In this document: positions 11,252 through 20,872 of the stretch, one piece after another
Layout: each line of letters begins with the position of its first letter
How positions within the stretch are numbered: the stretch's first letter is position 1
DNA from: Proteus columbae
GTDB taxonomy: Bacteria; Pseudomonadota; Gammaproteobacteria; Enterobacterales; Enterobacteriaceae
Direction: 5' to 3'
Length of the DNA: 64,000 nucleotides
Assembly: GCF_009914335.1 (NCBI RefSeq)
Contig: NZ_CP043925.1
Location: forward strand, 2,728,001-2,792,000
Made by a program: the position numbers and the translations under genes
The notes under the pieces: model-generated
Told to the model about the DNA's origin: nothing
What the model saw: the letters and a program-made list of their open reading frames with translations, nothing else
The model's database searches: none

Positions 11252-11878
11252 TTACTGTGCTACTGCAGGTTGAGTTTCACCTTTAGCGTTAACTGGCGCT
11301 TCATTTTGTGGTGCATTATAGATGCGGCGATCTAACTCATACTGTTGCAACATTAATCCAAGGCGCTGATTACGCTCTTGTAAACGTGTTTGCTGGTCTT
11401 TACCTAAAGTATCATTTTGAAGATTTAAGCTTACTGGTGAACCTGACCCCATAATAGGTTGAGTATTAAATACAGGTGTATCTACTTGAAAATCTTCAGA
11501 ACCACTTTTTCCATTATATTGCTGAACACCAACAATAACAGCTAATGAAACACAAGCCGCGACACCGATTTGAGTTAACTGACTTGCCCAAGGACGTAAC
11601 GTTTGTAAGAAAGAGTGCTGACGCCATTGTGATGGCGCAGGTTGCTGCTCTTGTTGTTGTTCAGGACTTATGCGAACAGGTTCATTCTCTAAAGCGAGCG
11701 CAACGCGACTTGCGATATCGAAGTGGACTACTTCACCTACATCACCACGCATTGTGTCACGAATTAAATGGTAGCGTTGCCATGTCTCTTTCATGGAGTC
11801 ATCACGAGCAATTGTACCCATTAATTCTTTATCAAGAACTTCGCCATCCATAAATGCAGAAAGTTTTTCTTTTTGCAT
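11252..11878 (-). CDS. rseA: Anti-sigma-E factor RseA
   Basis: 208 residues from the ATG of MQKEKLSAFMDGE; the upstream in-frame ATG would add 12 residues absent from the family. The N-terminal cytoplasmic domain binds RpoE. One transmembrane segment (about 101-118, IGVAACVSLAVIVGV) is followed by a periplasmic tail that DegS and RseP would process. The periplasmic part is glutamine-rich. Starts 38 bases after the rpoE stop. Confidence 0.95.
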   Translation of the reverse strand: MQKEKLSAFMDGEVLDKELMGTIARDDSMKETWQRYHLIRDTMRGDVGEVVHFDIASRVALALENEPVRISPEQQQEQQPAPSQWRQHSFLQTLRPWASQLTQIGVAACVSLAVIVGVQQYNGKSGSEDFQVDTPVFNTQPIMGSGSPVSLNLQNDTLGKDQQTRLQERNQRLGLMLQQYELDRRIYNAPQNEAPVNAKGETQPAVAQ

Positions 11879-11916
11879 GTAAAAGTACCCTTCAGTCAAT
11901 GATGGTTCACCCACAA

Positions 11917-12495
11917 TTAAAACTCTTGTATTAATGGTTGAACCTTATTATCAATAGCTTCTCGCGCCCTAAAAATACGTGAACGTACTGTTCCGACAGG
12001 GCAATCCATAATGACCGCTATCTCTTCATAGCTTAGCCCGTCAAGTTCCCGAAGTGTAATAGCAACCCTTAAATCTTCAGGTAATGACTCTATGGTGTGA
12101 AAAACCACTCTCCGTAACTCTTCAGACAACATTAAATTCTCAGGGTTCGAAATTTCTTTTAGTGCATTGGGTGATTCGAAATTTTCAACATCACTCGCAT
12201 CTAAATCATTCGAAGGCGGACGTCGCCCCTGTGCGACCAGATAATTTTTTGCTGTATTCACAGCAATGCGATAAAGCCATGTATAAAAAGCACTATCTCC
12301 ACGGAAAGAACCGATGGCACGATAAGCTTTAATAAAGGCTTCTTGCGAAACATCTGGTACATCGCCCTGTGGTACATAACGGGAAATCAGGCTTGCTACC
12401 TTGTGTTGATAGCGGATAACCAGCAAATTAAAGGCTTTCTGGTCACCATTTTGTACCTTTTCAACCAACATTTGGTCCGTTAACTGCTCGCTCAT
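11917..12495 (-). CDS. rpoE: RNA polymerase sigma factor RpoE (sigma-24)
   Basis: 192 residues. ECF sigma factor for outer-membrane protein folding stress. Region 2 (YQHKVASLISRYV...DVSQEAFIKAYRAIGSFRG) recognises the -10 element. Region 4 (LRVAITLRELDGLSYEEIAVIMDCPVGTVRSRIFRARE) carries the helix-turn-helix for -35. Heads the rpoE-rseABC operon and is preceded by a good sigma-E promoter at 12595-12622, so it would activate itself. Confidence 0.98.
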   Translation of the reverse strand: MSEQLTDQMLVEKVQNGDQKAFNLLVIRYQHKVASLISRYVPQGDVPDVSQEAFIKAYRAIGSFRGDSAFYTWLYRIAVNTAKNYLVAQGRRPPSNDLDASDVENFESPNALKEISNPENLMLSEELRRVVFHTIESLPEDLRVAITLRELDGLSYEEIAVIMDCPVGTVRSRIFRAREAIDNKVQPLIQEF

Positions 12496-12594
12496 TAGAG
12501 ATGGACTCTCCCGAAGTCAAGCTTCGCACTATTTTTAAATGACTCCGTCATATTTACTCTCGTTATTCCTTCTCGTTTTTATGAGCTACAAGAC

Positions 12595-12622
12595 TTAGAG
12601 CGCAAAAATAGTATGAAGTTCA
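12595..12622 (-). promoter_or_regulatory. Sigma-E promoter of rpoE operon
   Basis: Read on the minus strand: TGAACTT, a 16-base spacer, then TCTAAG. The sigma-E consensus is GGAACTT-N15/16-TCTRA, so there is one mismatch in -35 and none in the core -10. It lies about 100 bases before the rpoE start, as expected for positive autoregulation. Confidence 0.8.
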
Positions 12623-12791
12623 ATTCAATCATTATTTTAAGAGATGAATCACAAAAAAATCATCATGGTGATCACCCAACCCAAATGCAATCTGCCAATA
12701 AAAAAACGATAACACAATGATATTATTTGAATATATACGATTACTTACAACAATATATATTATCTTAAACAAGATATTATTAAATATAGAT

Positions 12792-13547
12792 TTAATAATA
12801 TAAATAAAAGTCAGTCACCCAAGATTGGAACTTGTCGGTATAGTGCCCTTCATTATTACGAATAATAAGTTCATCTATACTACATGCAACACTGCCTTGA
12901 TTTTGTCTTTGAAATGCTAACAAAATTCGATGATAAGGTTTATCTGCACTGTCTTTAATATTAACGCGTTTCGCAACATTCCACTCTTTTTTTTCTGCAA
13001 TTTCAATAAATTGCTCACCAATAGAATAAGGTAATACAACACAGAACAAACCATCTTCGGTGATAAGTGATTGCGCACTATCCAGCAATCCCTCATGCGT
13101 TAAAGTTTTGGTATAACGCGCTTGCTCACGAACATCATTACGACAAGCAATTGCTGGCTCAAAATAAGGAGGATTACTGACAATCAAATCATACTTATTT
13201 TGCGCTTGCTCTGCATAATGATGAATATCACTATGATGGATATGAATAAATGAATGCCATTGTGACTCCTGAGCATTTTCCGTCGCTTGTAATGCGGCTT
13301 TCTCATCAAGTTCAATGCCATCAATACACTCAATTTTAGTCGCTCGTTGAGCTAGCATTAATGCAATTAGTCCACTTCCCGTACCAATATCAAGTGCTCT
13401 TCTTACCTTATCGATAGGTGCCCAAGCCCCTAATAAAACACCATCTGTACCCACTTTCATTTCACACTTATCATGAGCAACAAAAAATTGTTTAAATGTA
13501 AAACCACCTTTGCGTAATCCTGCTTTTTTTACTTTCTTTTGATTCAT
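12792..13547 (-). CDS. trmN6: tRNA1(Val) adenine-37 N6-methyltransferase
   Basis: 251 residues (E. coli YfiC). Methylates N6 of A37 in tRNA1-Val using SAM. Class I methyltransferase: SAM-binding RALDIGTGSGLIALMLAQR (about 50-68), acidic ELDEKAA and the adenine-methylation motif NPPYFE (about 125). The N-terminal GGFTFKQFFVAHDKCEMKVGTDGVLLG block is typical. Divergent from srmB, as in E. coli. Confidence 0.94.
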   Translation of the reverse strand: MNQKKVKKAGLRKGGFTFKQFFVAHDKCEMKVGTDGVLLGAWAPIDKVRRALDIGTGSGLIALMLAQRATKIECIDGIELDEKAALQATENAQESQWHSFIHIHHSDIHHYAEQAQNKYDLIVSNPPYFEPAIACRNDVREQARYTKTLTHEGLLDSAQSLITEDGLFCVVLPYSIGEQFIEIAEKKEWNVAKRVNIKDSADKPYHRILLAFQRQNQGSVACSIDELIIRNNEGHYTDKFQSWVTDFYLYY

Positions 13548-13811
13548 CTATTGGCTCTATTGATTTGTACAGCAATCTCTTTTTTATTGCTTATCAAGCA
13601 TGTCACGGAAAAAGAGATATATGATAAGATAACGTTTCTACAACCCCTATCTTAACATTAAACTATTTGTATACGATGCACGCTTATTTAGATTAAGCCT
13701 AAAAACAACGAATACCTTCGTCTATCGGTAATATATAATGTGATAGCGGTAAATCCTCTGGCTTTTAGCGGGGGATAATGTCAAAATCCGCGCCCTAAAC
13801 AGAGGTATACA

Positions 13812-15176
13812 ATGACAGCCACGACATTTTCCAGTCTTGAACTTGATGAAAGTTTATTGACCGCATTAGAAGAAAAAGGATATCAACGTCCTACAGCTAT
13901 TCAAGCAGATGCAATTCCTGCTGCAATGGATGGACGCGATATTTTAGGCTCTGCGCCAACAGGCACAGGGAAAACTGCGGCCTTTTTGCTTCCGGCAATT
14001 CAACACTTGCTTGATTATCCACGTAAAAAATCAGGCCCACCGCGTATTCTTATCCTGACACCAACACGCGAACTTGCTATGCAAGTTGCCGAGCAGGCAA
14101 AAGAATTATGTGCGCACACACATTTAGATATCGCCACAATCACGGGCGGTGTTGCTTATATGAATCACGCTGAAGTCTTCAGTGAGAACCAAGATATCGT
14201 TGTTGCGACAACAGGTCGTTTATTACAGTACATCAAAGAAGAAAACTTTGACTGCCGCGCAGTGGAAATGCTGATTTTAGATGAAGCAGACCGCATGTTA
14301 GATATGGGTTTCGCTAACGATATCGAAACTATTGCAGGCGAAACTCGCTGGCGCAAACAGACATTACTGTTCTCTGCAACACTGGAAGGTAATGCGGTTA
14401 TTGATTTTGCACAGCGCATCCTCAACGAACCTGTTGAGCTTAATGCCGATCCTTCTCGCCGTGAACGTAAAAAAATTCAGCAGTTCTATTATCATGCTGA
14501 TAATCTTGAACATAAAACAGCGTTGCTTGCTGCATTACTTAAGCAAGACGATGTTAAAAAATCGATTGTCTTTGTTCGTAAAAGAGAGCGTGTAAGAGAG
14601 CTTGTCACTGCGTTAGAAAAACAAGGTATTAAATGCAGCTACCTTGAAGGTGAAATGGCGCAAACACAGCGTAACGATGCAATCAAACGTTTAGAATCAG
14701 GCAAAATGAATGTGCTTGTTGCCACAGACGTTGCTTCTCGTGGTCTTGATCTAGATGATATCACACACGTTTTCAACTTTGACTTGCCTCGTACTGCGGA
14801 TGTTTACTTGCATCGTATTGGTCGTACAGGACGTGCGGGCCGTAAAGGTATCGCAATTTCATTAGTTGAAGCTCACGATCACCCATTATTAGGGAAAATT
14901 GGCCGTTACGTTCAAGAGCCAATTAAATATCGTGTTGTTGCTGAACTACGTCCAGAAACCAAAGCACCAAGCCTGAAAGCAACATTCAAACCTTCTAAAA
15001 AAGTACTTGCTAAACGCAAAGCGAAAAAAGAAGAAGAGAAAAAAGCAGTTAAAGAAAAAGTGCGAACTCGCGATCGTAAAAATATTGGTAAACGTCGCAA
15101 AGCAGTTGCTGAACATACAGAAAAAAATGTTGCGCCTACTGCACCAGCAAAAGAAACAAATACTGATAACGAATAA
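13812..15176 (+). CDS. srmB: ATP-dependent RNA helicase SrmB
   Basis: 454 residues. DEAD-box helicase acting early in 50S ribosome assembly. Motifs in order: Q motif (RPTAIQ), APTGTGKT, PTRELA, GG, TTGRL, DEAD (LDEADRMLD), SAT, VATDVASRGLD and HRIGRTGRAGR. The C-terminus (about 380-454) is a lysine-rich disordered RNA-binding tail. Synteny with trmN6 and grcA supports SrmB over RhlB or RhlE. Confidence 0.95.
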   Translation: MTATTFSSLELDESLLTALEEKGYQRPTAIQADAIPAAMDGRDILGSAPTGTGKTAAFLLPAIQHLLDYPRKKSGPPRILILTPTRELAMQVAEQAKELCAHTHLDIATITGGVAYMNHAEVFSENQDIVVATTGRLLQYIKEENFDCRAVEMLILDEADRMLDMGFANDIETIAGETRWRKQTLLFSATLEGNAVIDFAQRILNEPVELNADPSRRERKKIQQFYYHADNLEHKTALLAALLKQDDVKKSIVFVRKRERVRELVTALEKQGIKCSYLEGEMAQTQRNDAIKRLESGKMNVLVATDVASRGLDLDDITHVFNFDLPRTADVYLHRIGRTGRAGRKGIAISLVEAHDHPLLGKIGRYVQEPIKYRVVAELRPETKAPSLKATFKPSKKVLAKRKAKKEEEKKAVKEKVRTRDRKNIGKRRKAVAEHTEKNVAPTAPAKETNTDNE

Positions 15177-15199
15177 TCTATACTCTTTCTGAACTTATA

Positions 15200-15237
15200 A
15201 AAAAACCGTAGCTATATAATATAGTTACGGTTTTTTA
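15200..15237 (+). terminator. Terminator of srmB
   Basis: AAAAACCGTA pairs with TACGGTTTTT, with an inner CTATAT/ATATAG stem, ending in a T-run at 15231-15236. Lies 24 bases past the srmB stop. Confidence 0.9.
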
Positions 15238-15254
15238 TTTTTTCTTTTGTATGG

Positions 15255-15284
15255 AAAAAAAGCCCGATATTTTCATATCGAGCT
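15255..15284 (-). terminator. Terminator of grcA
   Basis: On the minus strand AGCTCGATAT pairs with ATATCGGGCT (one G-U) around GAAA, followed by a seven-base T-run. Placed 29 bases past the grcA stop. Confidence 0.88.
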
Positions 15285-15312
15285 TATTATTAACTTATTA
15301 CTTTAGTGAAAA

Positions 15313-15696
15313 TTACAGGCTTTCTGTGAAAGTACGAGTAATAACATCACGTTGTTGTTCTGGAGTCAGTGAGTTAAAACGCACAGCATAACCAGAAACA
15401 CGAATAGTTAATTGAGGATATTTCTCAGGATTGTTAACAGCATCTTCCAGTGTTTCACGGCTTAATACGTTAACGTTAAGGTGTTGACCACCTTCTACAC
15501 GAACAACCGGTTTAGATTCTACAGGCACTTCACGATATTCGATATTGCCTAACTCTTTACGGTTAATCACTTGGCCTTCTTCAAAACCTTTTTTAGCACA
15601 GATGCAACGAGCTTCGCCGTTTTCATCATCTAATAACCAGAAAGAGTGTAATAAATCGTCGTTATCAGCTTTAGTAATTTGGATACCAGTAATCAT
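15313..15696 (-). CDS. grcA: Autonomous glycyl radical cofactor GrcA
   Basis: 127 residues (E. coli YfiD, same length). Replaces the oxygen-damaged C-terminal part of pyruvate formate-lyase. The glycyl-radical box [20 protein letters not shown] is near the C-terminus. The start is the ATG of [10 protein letters not shown], preceded by a GGAGGT ribosome site; the longer in-frame ORF adds 14 residues not found in the family. Two FNR sites upstream indicate anaerobic induction. Confidence 0.97.
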   Translation of the reverse strand: MITGIQITKADNDDLLHSFWLLDDENGEARCICAKKGFEEGQVINRKELGNIEYREVPVESKPVVRVEGGQHLNVNVLSRETLEDAVNNPEKYPQLTIRVSGYAVRFNSLTPEQQRDVITRTFTESL

Positions 15697-15809
15697 TTCG
15701 ACCTCCAATTTGGGCGCAAAATCAAATTCCAATCTCATATCAGAACTTGGGTATTTGGTCTAACCAATGTTTCTGTCTACTTATATACCAGTATAAATGG
15801 CGCCATTCT

Positions 15810-15823
15810 TTGATAAATATCAA
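15810..15823 (-). promoter_or_regulatory. FNR box I of grcA
   Basis: TTGATaaatATCAA is a perfect FNR half-site pair (TTGAT-N4-ATCAA). Its centre is 120 bases before the grcA start. With a site at -40.5, the transcript would start near 15776, and a TATATA-like -10 lies at 15783-15788. Confidence 0.85.
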
Positions 15824-15862
15824 TAAAATTCATAAGCACTTTATCCCAGAAGGTGCAAAGTG

Positions 15863-15876
15863 TTGTTTTAAATCAA
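15863..15876 (-). promoter_or_regulatory. FNR box II of grcA
   Basis: TTGTTttaaATCAA matches the FNR consensus with one mismatch. Its centre is exactly 53 bp from that of FNR box I, the spacing known for the -40.5 and -93.5 sites of E. coli yfiD. Confidence 0.7.
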
Positions 15877-16030
15877 CAATCATTTATCACTGATTTGCAA
15901 TTTTTTTTGTAAATTTTCAAATAAAAGTTGAGAACTCAATTAATTTTTATTTTTAGCCCATAATATTTTCATTCCCTTGATGAAATCGGTAAGCTTAGAC
16001 ACTATAAGATATCAACAAGGATTTTAGGTT

Positions 16031-16711
16031 ATGACTACACCATTAACTTGGCATGATGTGATAGGCGCTGAAAAAGAAAAGCCTTACTTTCATCAAATTA
16101 TGTTTCAAGTCGCACAACAAAGAGCCGCAGGTAAAATTGTTTATCCTCCTCAAGAAGATATTTTTAATGCTTTTCGTTTTACGCCTTTTGATAATGTGAA
16201 TGTAGTTATTTTGGGGCAAGATCCTTATCACGGCCCTAACCAAGCACATGGACTCTCTTTTTCAGTGCGACCAGGCGTGCCAGCACCACCTTCATTAGTT
16301 AATATGTATAAAGAGCTTGAAAAAGAATATCCTGATTTTAAACGCCCGAATCACGGCTATTTAGAAAGCTGGGCAAAACAAGGCGTTTTATTACTTAATA
16401 CAGTATTGACGGTAGAGAAAGGCCAAGCACATTCTCACGCTAACTATGGTTGGGAAATCTTTACTGACGCAGTAATCGAACAGATCAATCAGCGTAGAGA
16501 TGGAGTTATTTTCTTACTTTGGGGCGCTCATGCTCAGAAAAAAGGACGTTTTATTGATACAAATAAACACGTTATTTTAAAAGCACCTCATCCATCCCCG
16601 CTTTCTGCTCATAGAGGCTTTTTAGGTTGTGGTCATTTTAAACAAGCCAACGATATTTTACAGCAGCAAGGTCGCAAACCAATCAATTGGCATCTTGCTC
16701 CCATTGAATAA
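16031..16711 (+). CDS. ung: Uracil-DNA glycosylase
   Basis: 226 residues. Removes uracil from DNA for base-excision repair. Catalytic water-activating motif [18 protein letters not shown] (about 60-78, Asp in QDPYH). The C-terminal [13 protein letters not shown] holds the minor-groove and histidine loop. Divergent from grcA, convergent with grpE. Length matches E. coli Ung (229). Confidence 0.98.
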   Translation: MTTPLTWHDVIGAEKEKPYFHQIMFQVAQQRAAGKIVYPPQEDIFNAFRFTPFDNVNVVILGQDPYHGPNQAHGLSFSVRPGVPAPPSLVNMYKELEKEYPDFKRPNHGYLESWAKQGVLLLNTVLTVEKGQAHSHANYGWEIFTDAVIEQINQRRDGVIFLLWGAHAQKKGRFIDTNKHVILKAPHPSPLSAHRGFLGCGHFKQANDILQQQGRKPINWHLAPIE

Positions 16712-16730
16712 AATTCCCCTATAAAACATA

Positions 16731-16779
16731 AAACCGCACAATAACAAGAATATTGAATAATCTTCGTATTGTGCGGTTT
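16731..16779. terminator. Bidirectional terminator ung / grpE
   Basis: AAACCGCACAATA pairs perfectly with TATTGTGCGGTTT over 13 bp between the convergent ung and grpE genes. The A-run on one side and T-run on the other suit both directions. Confidence 0.85.
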
Positions 16780-16829
16780 ACTTTATCTACATGTAATAAC
16801 TCATGTGATAACGAATGTTTTAATCAATA

Positions 16830-17441
16830 TTACTTAGAAACGATAACCATAGCTGGGCGCAATAAACGACCGTTTAAGGTGTATCCTTTTTGCATAACAT
16901 CCACAACATGATTAGAGTCATGTGCTGGGCTATCAATTAATGTCATCGCTTGGTGAACTTCAGGGTTGAATACCACATTTTTTTCTTCAACCACTTCAAT
17001 GCCAAATTTATGAACAGCATCTAAGAATGATTTCAGCGTTAACTCTAACCCTTCAATCATAGGTTTTAGCGATTCATTTTCATGATCAGCTGCAGATAAA
17101 GCACGCTCTAAATTATCGAGTACAGGCAGTAACTCATTAGAAAATTTCTCAAGCGCAAATTTATGTGCTTTCTCAACATCTTGTTGAGTACGGCGACGAA
17201 TGTTCTCAACTTCAGCTTGAGCGCGGATCATTGCTTCACGCTCTGTTTTTTGAGATTGCTCAAGTTGTTTTTCGAGAGAATCAACACGCGCTAATGCTTC
17301 CACTAATTCAGCTTGAGCATTAAAGTCCGCTTGTGCTTCTTCGGTCATTGTTGGCTCTTGAGACTCATTCATTGCAGATCCCATTCCTTCTTTTTCTTTT
17401 GAGGCTTGCTCTTCATGTACATTTTGTTCTTTACTACTCAT
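16830..17441 (-). CDS. grpE: Nucleotide exchange factor GrpE
   Basis: 203 residues from MSSKEQ, the family N-terminus; a second in-frame ATG lies two codons upstream. Releases ADP from DnaK in the DnaK-DnaJ-GrpE chaperone cycle. A long charged helix (about 45-110, with [22 protein letters not shown]) forms the coiled-coil dimer. The C-terminal beta-wing contains NPEVHQAMT and [14 protein letters not shown]. Divergent from nadK. Heat-shock control is expected, but I did not identify a sigma-32 promoter. Confidence 0.96.
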   Translation of the reverse strand: MSSKEQNVHEEQASKEKEGMGSAMNESQEPTMTEEAQADFNAQAELVEALARVDSLEKQLEQSQKTEREAMIRAQAEVENIRRRTQQDVEKAHKFALEKFSNELLPVLDNLERALSAADHENESLKPMIEGLELTLKSFLDAVHKFGIEVVEEKNVVFNPEVHQAMTLIDSPAHDSNHVVDVMQKGYTLNGRLLRPAMVIVSK

Positions 17442-17541
17442 GAACATCTCCGCGTAGTTTTGGTATTCATCTTCATATTTAGTTTATTATGGGGATCAAT
17501 AAACGGGTTTCAAGGAATTGGCGCAAAACGAGGGTAAAAAA

Positions 17542-18441
17542 ATGCCAGATAATACCGTAACAGAAGAAAAACACTTTAAATGCATTGGCATTGTCGGCCA
17601 TCCCCGTCATCCTGAAGCAATTTCAACGCATGAAATGCTCTATCATTGGCTATTGGCTCAAGGTTATGACGTTATTATTGATACACAAGTTGCACAAGAA
17701 CTAAAACTAGAAAATGCACAAACAGGTGATTTAACACAAGTGGGCAAAGTTGCTGACCTTGTCATTGTTGTTGGTGGTGATGGCAATATGCTTGGTGCTG
17801 CGCGCGTTTTATCTCGCTATAACATTAAAGTAATTGGCGTTAACCGAGGTAATTTAGGTTTCCTTACCGATCTCGACCCTGATAATGCCTTACAGCAATT
17901 AACCAATGTGTTAGCTGGGCACTATCATGAAGAAAAGCGTTTTTTACTTGAAGCACGCGTCTATGCTGAAGGTCAAAGAAATCGCATTGGTACAGCAATC
18001 AATGAAGTCGTGCTTCATCCTGGCAAAGTTGCTCATATGATCGAGTTTGAAGTTTACATTGATGATCGTTTTGCTTTCTCTCAACGTTCTGATGGCTTAA
18101 TTATCGCAACACCAACAGGATCAACAGCCTATTCACTCTCTGCCGGTGGTCCTATTTTAACACCCAATCTTGATGCTATTGCGCTTGTACCTATGTTTCC
18201 ACATACCTTGTCAGCACGCCCTTTAGTTATCAGCAGTGATAGCCAAATTCGCTTAAAATTCTCACAAACAAATATCGATTATGAAGTCAGTTGCGATAGC
18301 CAATTAGTGTTACCCATTAAAGAAGGTGATGAAGTTATTATTAAGAGAAGTCGTCAAAAGCTCAATTTAGTTCATCCGACTGATTACAATTATTTTAATA
18401 CGCTCAGCTCAAAATTAGGTTGGTCGAAAAAAATGTTCTAA
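17542..18441 (+). CDS. nadK: NAD kinase
   Basis: 299 residues from the ATG preceded by GAGGG at a 7-base spacing; a TTG 24 bases upstream has no such site. Phosphorylates NAD to NADP. The core motif [13 protein letters not shown] (GGDG) is followed by NEVVLHPGK, the [15 protein letters not shown] nucleotide site and a C-terminal [16 protein letters not shown] nearly identical to E. coli. It has a slightly longer N-terminus than the 292-residue E. coli enzyme. Confidence 0.96.
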   Translation: MPDNTVTEEKHFKCIGIVGHPRHPEAISTHEMLYHWLLAQGYDVIIDTQVAQELKLENAQTGDLTQVGKVADLVIVVGGDGNMLGAARVLSRYNIKVIGVNRGNLGFLTDLDPDNALQQLTNVLAGHYHEEKRFLLEARVYAEGQRNRIGTAINEVVLHPGKVAHMIEFEVYIDDRFAFSQRSDGLIIATPTGSTAYSLSAGGPILTPNLDAIALVPMFPHTLSARPLVISSDSQIRLKFSQTNIDYEVSCDSQLVLPIKEGDEVIIKRSRQKLNLVHPTDYNYFNTLSSKLGWSKKMF

Positions 18442-18460
18442 TTTTTGTGCCTCACTACTT

Positions 18461-18480
18461 TACTGTATAAAAAACCAGTT
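18461..18480 (+). promoter_or_regulatory. LexA (SOS) box 1 of recN
   Basis: CTG-N10-CAG: CTG at 18463-18465, spacer TATAAAAAAC, CAG at 18476-18478. It fits the LexA consensus and lies between the nadK stop and the recN start. Confidence 0.85.
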
Positions 18481-18482
18481 TA

Positions 18483-18502
18483 TACTGTATGTAATTACAG
18501 AT
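18483..18502 (+). promoter_or_regulatory. LexA (SOS) box 2 of recN
   Basis: CTG at 18485-18487, spacer TATGTAATTA, CAG at 18498-18500, flanked by TA on the left. Centred 22 bp from box 1, two helical turns, allowing two LexA dimers side by side. E. coli recN also has more than one box. Confidence 0.88.
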
Positions 18503-18528
18503 ATGTTTTTATACACAGGAGAGGCACT

Positions 18529-20190
18529 ATGCTGACTCAATTAACCATTAGTCATTTTGCCATAGTCCGTGAACTTGAAATCGATTTTTCTGGTGGCATG
18601 ACCACCATTACAGGCGAAACTGGCGCAGGTAAGTCTATTGCAATTGATGCACTAGGTTTATGTTTAGGTAACCGTGGTGATGCCAATATGGTGCGCCCAG
18701 GTGCAACTAGAGCCGATTTATGTGCACGATTCTCACTCTCTGACACGCCATCAGCACAACGTTGGCTTGAAGAACATCATCTTGATGATCATAACGAATG
18801 CCTATTAAGAAGAACTATCTCTGCTGATGGGCGTTCTCGTGGTTTTATCAACGGCACTTCCGTACCACTTTCACAATTAAGAGAGCTTGGTTCTTTACTT
18901 ATCCAGATCCATGGACAACATGCTCACCAACAACTTCTAGAGCCTCGTTATCAAAAACAACTGCTTGATATCTATGCCCATGAACCGGCTTTATTAAAAA
19001 GCATGAAGTCGGCTTATCAAACATGGCATCAAAGTTGCCAAACTTTAGCCGCTTTTCAACAACTCTCTTTAGAACGAGAAGCTAGGCAGCAACTGGTTGA
19101 TTACCATTTAAAAGAACTCAATGAGTTTCAGCCAGTACAAGGTGAATACCCAGAATTAGATCAAGAATATAAACGTCTTTCTAACTGCGGGCAATTTTTG
19201 ACTTTAAGCCAAAATAGCTTACAAATTTTAAGCGATAACGAAGAGCAAAATATTTTAAGTATGCTCAATGTGGCTAAACATGAAATTGCTGAACTGACCT
19301 CTATGGAAAGTCAGTTCAATTCACTACTAGAAATGTTAGAAGAAGCAACGATTCAAATTAGTGAAGTGAGTGATGAACTTCGTCATTATAGCGATCGCCT
19401 AGAGATGGACCCTAATCGCTTATTTGAAGTAGAAAAACGCATGTCTAAGTACATCAGTTTGTCACGCAAACATCGTGTCGCACCTGAAGAATTATACGAT
19501 CTTCATCAGCAATTAATTGAAGAAAAAAATGCCCTACTTCGTCAAAATGATGATTGTGATGCGTTAATCGAACAAGTTAAAGCTGACCATTTAATTGCAT
19601 TAGATGTCGCAAAACAGTTACATCAGGTTCGCCAGCAGTATGCGAATGAATTAAGCCAGCTTATCACCAACAGTATGCATCAATTATCAATGCCTCATGG
19701 CTATTTTACTGTTGATACTCATTTTGATGATAGCTCACTGCAAATCGATGGTGCCACAAAAGTTGAATTTAATGTCACTACAAACCCAGGACAACCGCAT
19801 CAAGCCCTTTCTAAAGTTGCTTCTGGTGGTGAATTATCGCGTATTGCACTTGCAATCCAAGTGATCACGGCGAAGAAAATGGATACACCTGCTCTTATTT
19901 TCGATGAAGTCGATGTAGGTATCAGTGGCCCAACAGCAGCTATTGTGGGTAAATTATTACGCGAATTGGGTGAATCAACTCAAGTAATGTGTGTCACTCA
20001 CTTACCTCAAGTCGCGGGTTGTGGTCATCAACACTATTTTGTCAATAAAGAGACAAATGGTGAAGAAACTGAAACAACCATGAAACTACTATCGAAAAAA
20101 GAACGTCTACAAGAGCTCGCTCGTTTGTTAGCAGGCAGTGAAGTCACTAAAAATACCTTAGCAAATGCGAAAGATTTGTTGGCTGCATAA
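18529..20190 (+). CDS. recN: DNA repair protein RecN
   Basis: 553 residues from the ATG after AGGAGAGG, identical in length to E. coli RecN; the longer ORF runs back through the SOS boxes and is not real. An SMC-like ATPase for double-strand break repair. Walker A is GETGAGKS (about 29-36). A long central coiled-coil (about 150-360) separates it from the signature [15 protein letters not shown] and Walker [14 protein letters not shown]. Strong SOS control is expected. Confidence 0.97.
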   Translation: MLTQLTISHFAIVRELEIDFSGGMTTITGETGAGKSIAIDALGLCLGNRGDANMVRPGATRADLCARFSLSDTPSAQRWLEEHHLDDHNECLLRRTISADGRSRGFINGTSVPLSQLRELGSLLIQIHGQHAHQQLLEPRYQKQLLDIYAHEPALLKSMKSAYQTWHQSCQTLAAFQQLSLEREARQQLVDYHLKELNEFQPVQGEYPELDQEYKRLSNCGQFLTLSQNSLQILSDNEEQNILSMLNVAKHEIAELTSMESQFNSLLEMLEEATIQISEVSDELRHYSDRLEMDPNRLFEVEKRMSKYISLSRKHRVAPEELYDLHQQLIEEKNALLRQNDDCDALIEQVKADHLIALDVAKQLHQVRQQYANELSQLITNSMHQLSMPHGYFTVDTHFDDSSLQIDGATKVEFNVTTNPGQPHQALSKVASGGELSRIALAIQVITAKKMDTPALIFDEVDVGISGPTAAIVGKLLRELGESTQVMCVTHLPQVAGCGHQHYFVNKETNGEETETTMKLLSKKERLQELARLLAGSEVTKNTLANAKDLLAA

Positions 20191-20213
20191 CGATTAACAA
20201 ACTTTTATTGATA

Positions 20214-20288
20214 TTTAGGGTCATAGGCAGAGTGTGAAAGGTTTTCAATTGCTGCGTTGTCGATTATCATCGTCACTATGACCCTAAA
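20214..20288 (+). repeat. 13-bp inverted repeat in the bamE leader
   Basis: TTTAGGGTCATAG (20214-20226) is the exact reverse complement of CTATGACCCTAAA (20276-20288), with 49 bases between. The right arm ends at the bamE ribosome site AAAGG. There is no T-run, so it is more likely a leader structure or operator than a terminator. Confidence 0.7.
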
Positions 20289-20303
20289 AGGAATGTAATA
20301 ACC

Positions 20304-20666
20304 ATGCGTTTTAAACTGTTAAAAGTTGCCGCCTTATCTTTAGTCGTAATGACTTCAGGTTGCTCTATGTTCGAGAGACTGGTTTATCACCCAGATATCA
20401 ATCAGGGAAATTATTTAACGCCAGCCGAAGTCGCAAAAGTTCAGCAAGGAATGACACAGCAGCAAGTTCAATTTGCCCTTGGTACGCCAATGCTAAAAGA
20501 TCCTTTCGGAAGCCAGACTTGGTATTATGTTTTCCGTGAAAAGCCTGGTCATCAGAAAGTACGTCAAGAGACTCTTACCCTGACTTTTGATAGCAATGGC
20601 ATACTGACTAAGATTGATAAACAAGGCAATATGCCTAACTTCTCAGCACCTACAACAAAATCGTAA
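20304..20666 (+). CDS. bamE: Outer-membrane assembly lipoprotein BamE
   Basis: 120 residues (SmpA). A small lipoprotein of the BAM complex that inserts beta-barrel proteins in the outer membrane. The lipoprotein signal ends in VMTSGC, with Cys20 the lipid anchor. The conserved core is [12 protein letters not shown] and [23 protein letters not shown], then WYYVFRE. Sits directly after recN, as in E. coli. The leader carries a perfect 13-bp inverted repeat. Confidence 0.96.
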   Translation: MRFKLLKVAALSLVVMTSGCSMFERLVYHPDINQGNYLTPAEVAKVQQGMTQQQVQFALGTPMLKDPFGSQTWYYVFREKPGHQKVRQETLTLTFDSNGILTKIDKQGNMPNFSAPTTKS

Positions 20667-20722
20667 TGCGATTACAGTGCTAAGAAAGCTTAGTTTTGTA
20701 TAAGATTGGCAAAAGTGAATTG

Positions 20723-20760
20723 CACCCCATACGTTAGATTTGACGTTGGGGTGTGTTTTT
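20723..20760 (+). terminator. Terminator of bamE
   Basis: CACCCCA pairs with TGGGGTG, with an inner ACGT/ACGT, followed by GTGTTTTT. Lies 56 bases past the bamE stop. Confidence 0.8.
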
Positions 20761-20872
20761 ATAAAGAGAAATTGCTTTATAACAGTGTTGTCTTTTATTA
20801 TATCTGTCTGTAATCAAACAGCCTATCAATGCAATATATGATGCTCCCCCCTATTGGGCAAAAAGCATAATA

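Noticed and set aside
11545-11853. 102-codon ORF antisense to rseA
   Set aside because: Shadow frame of rseA.
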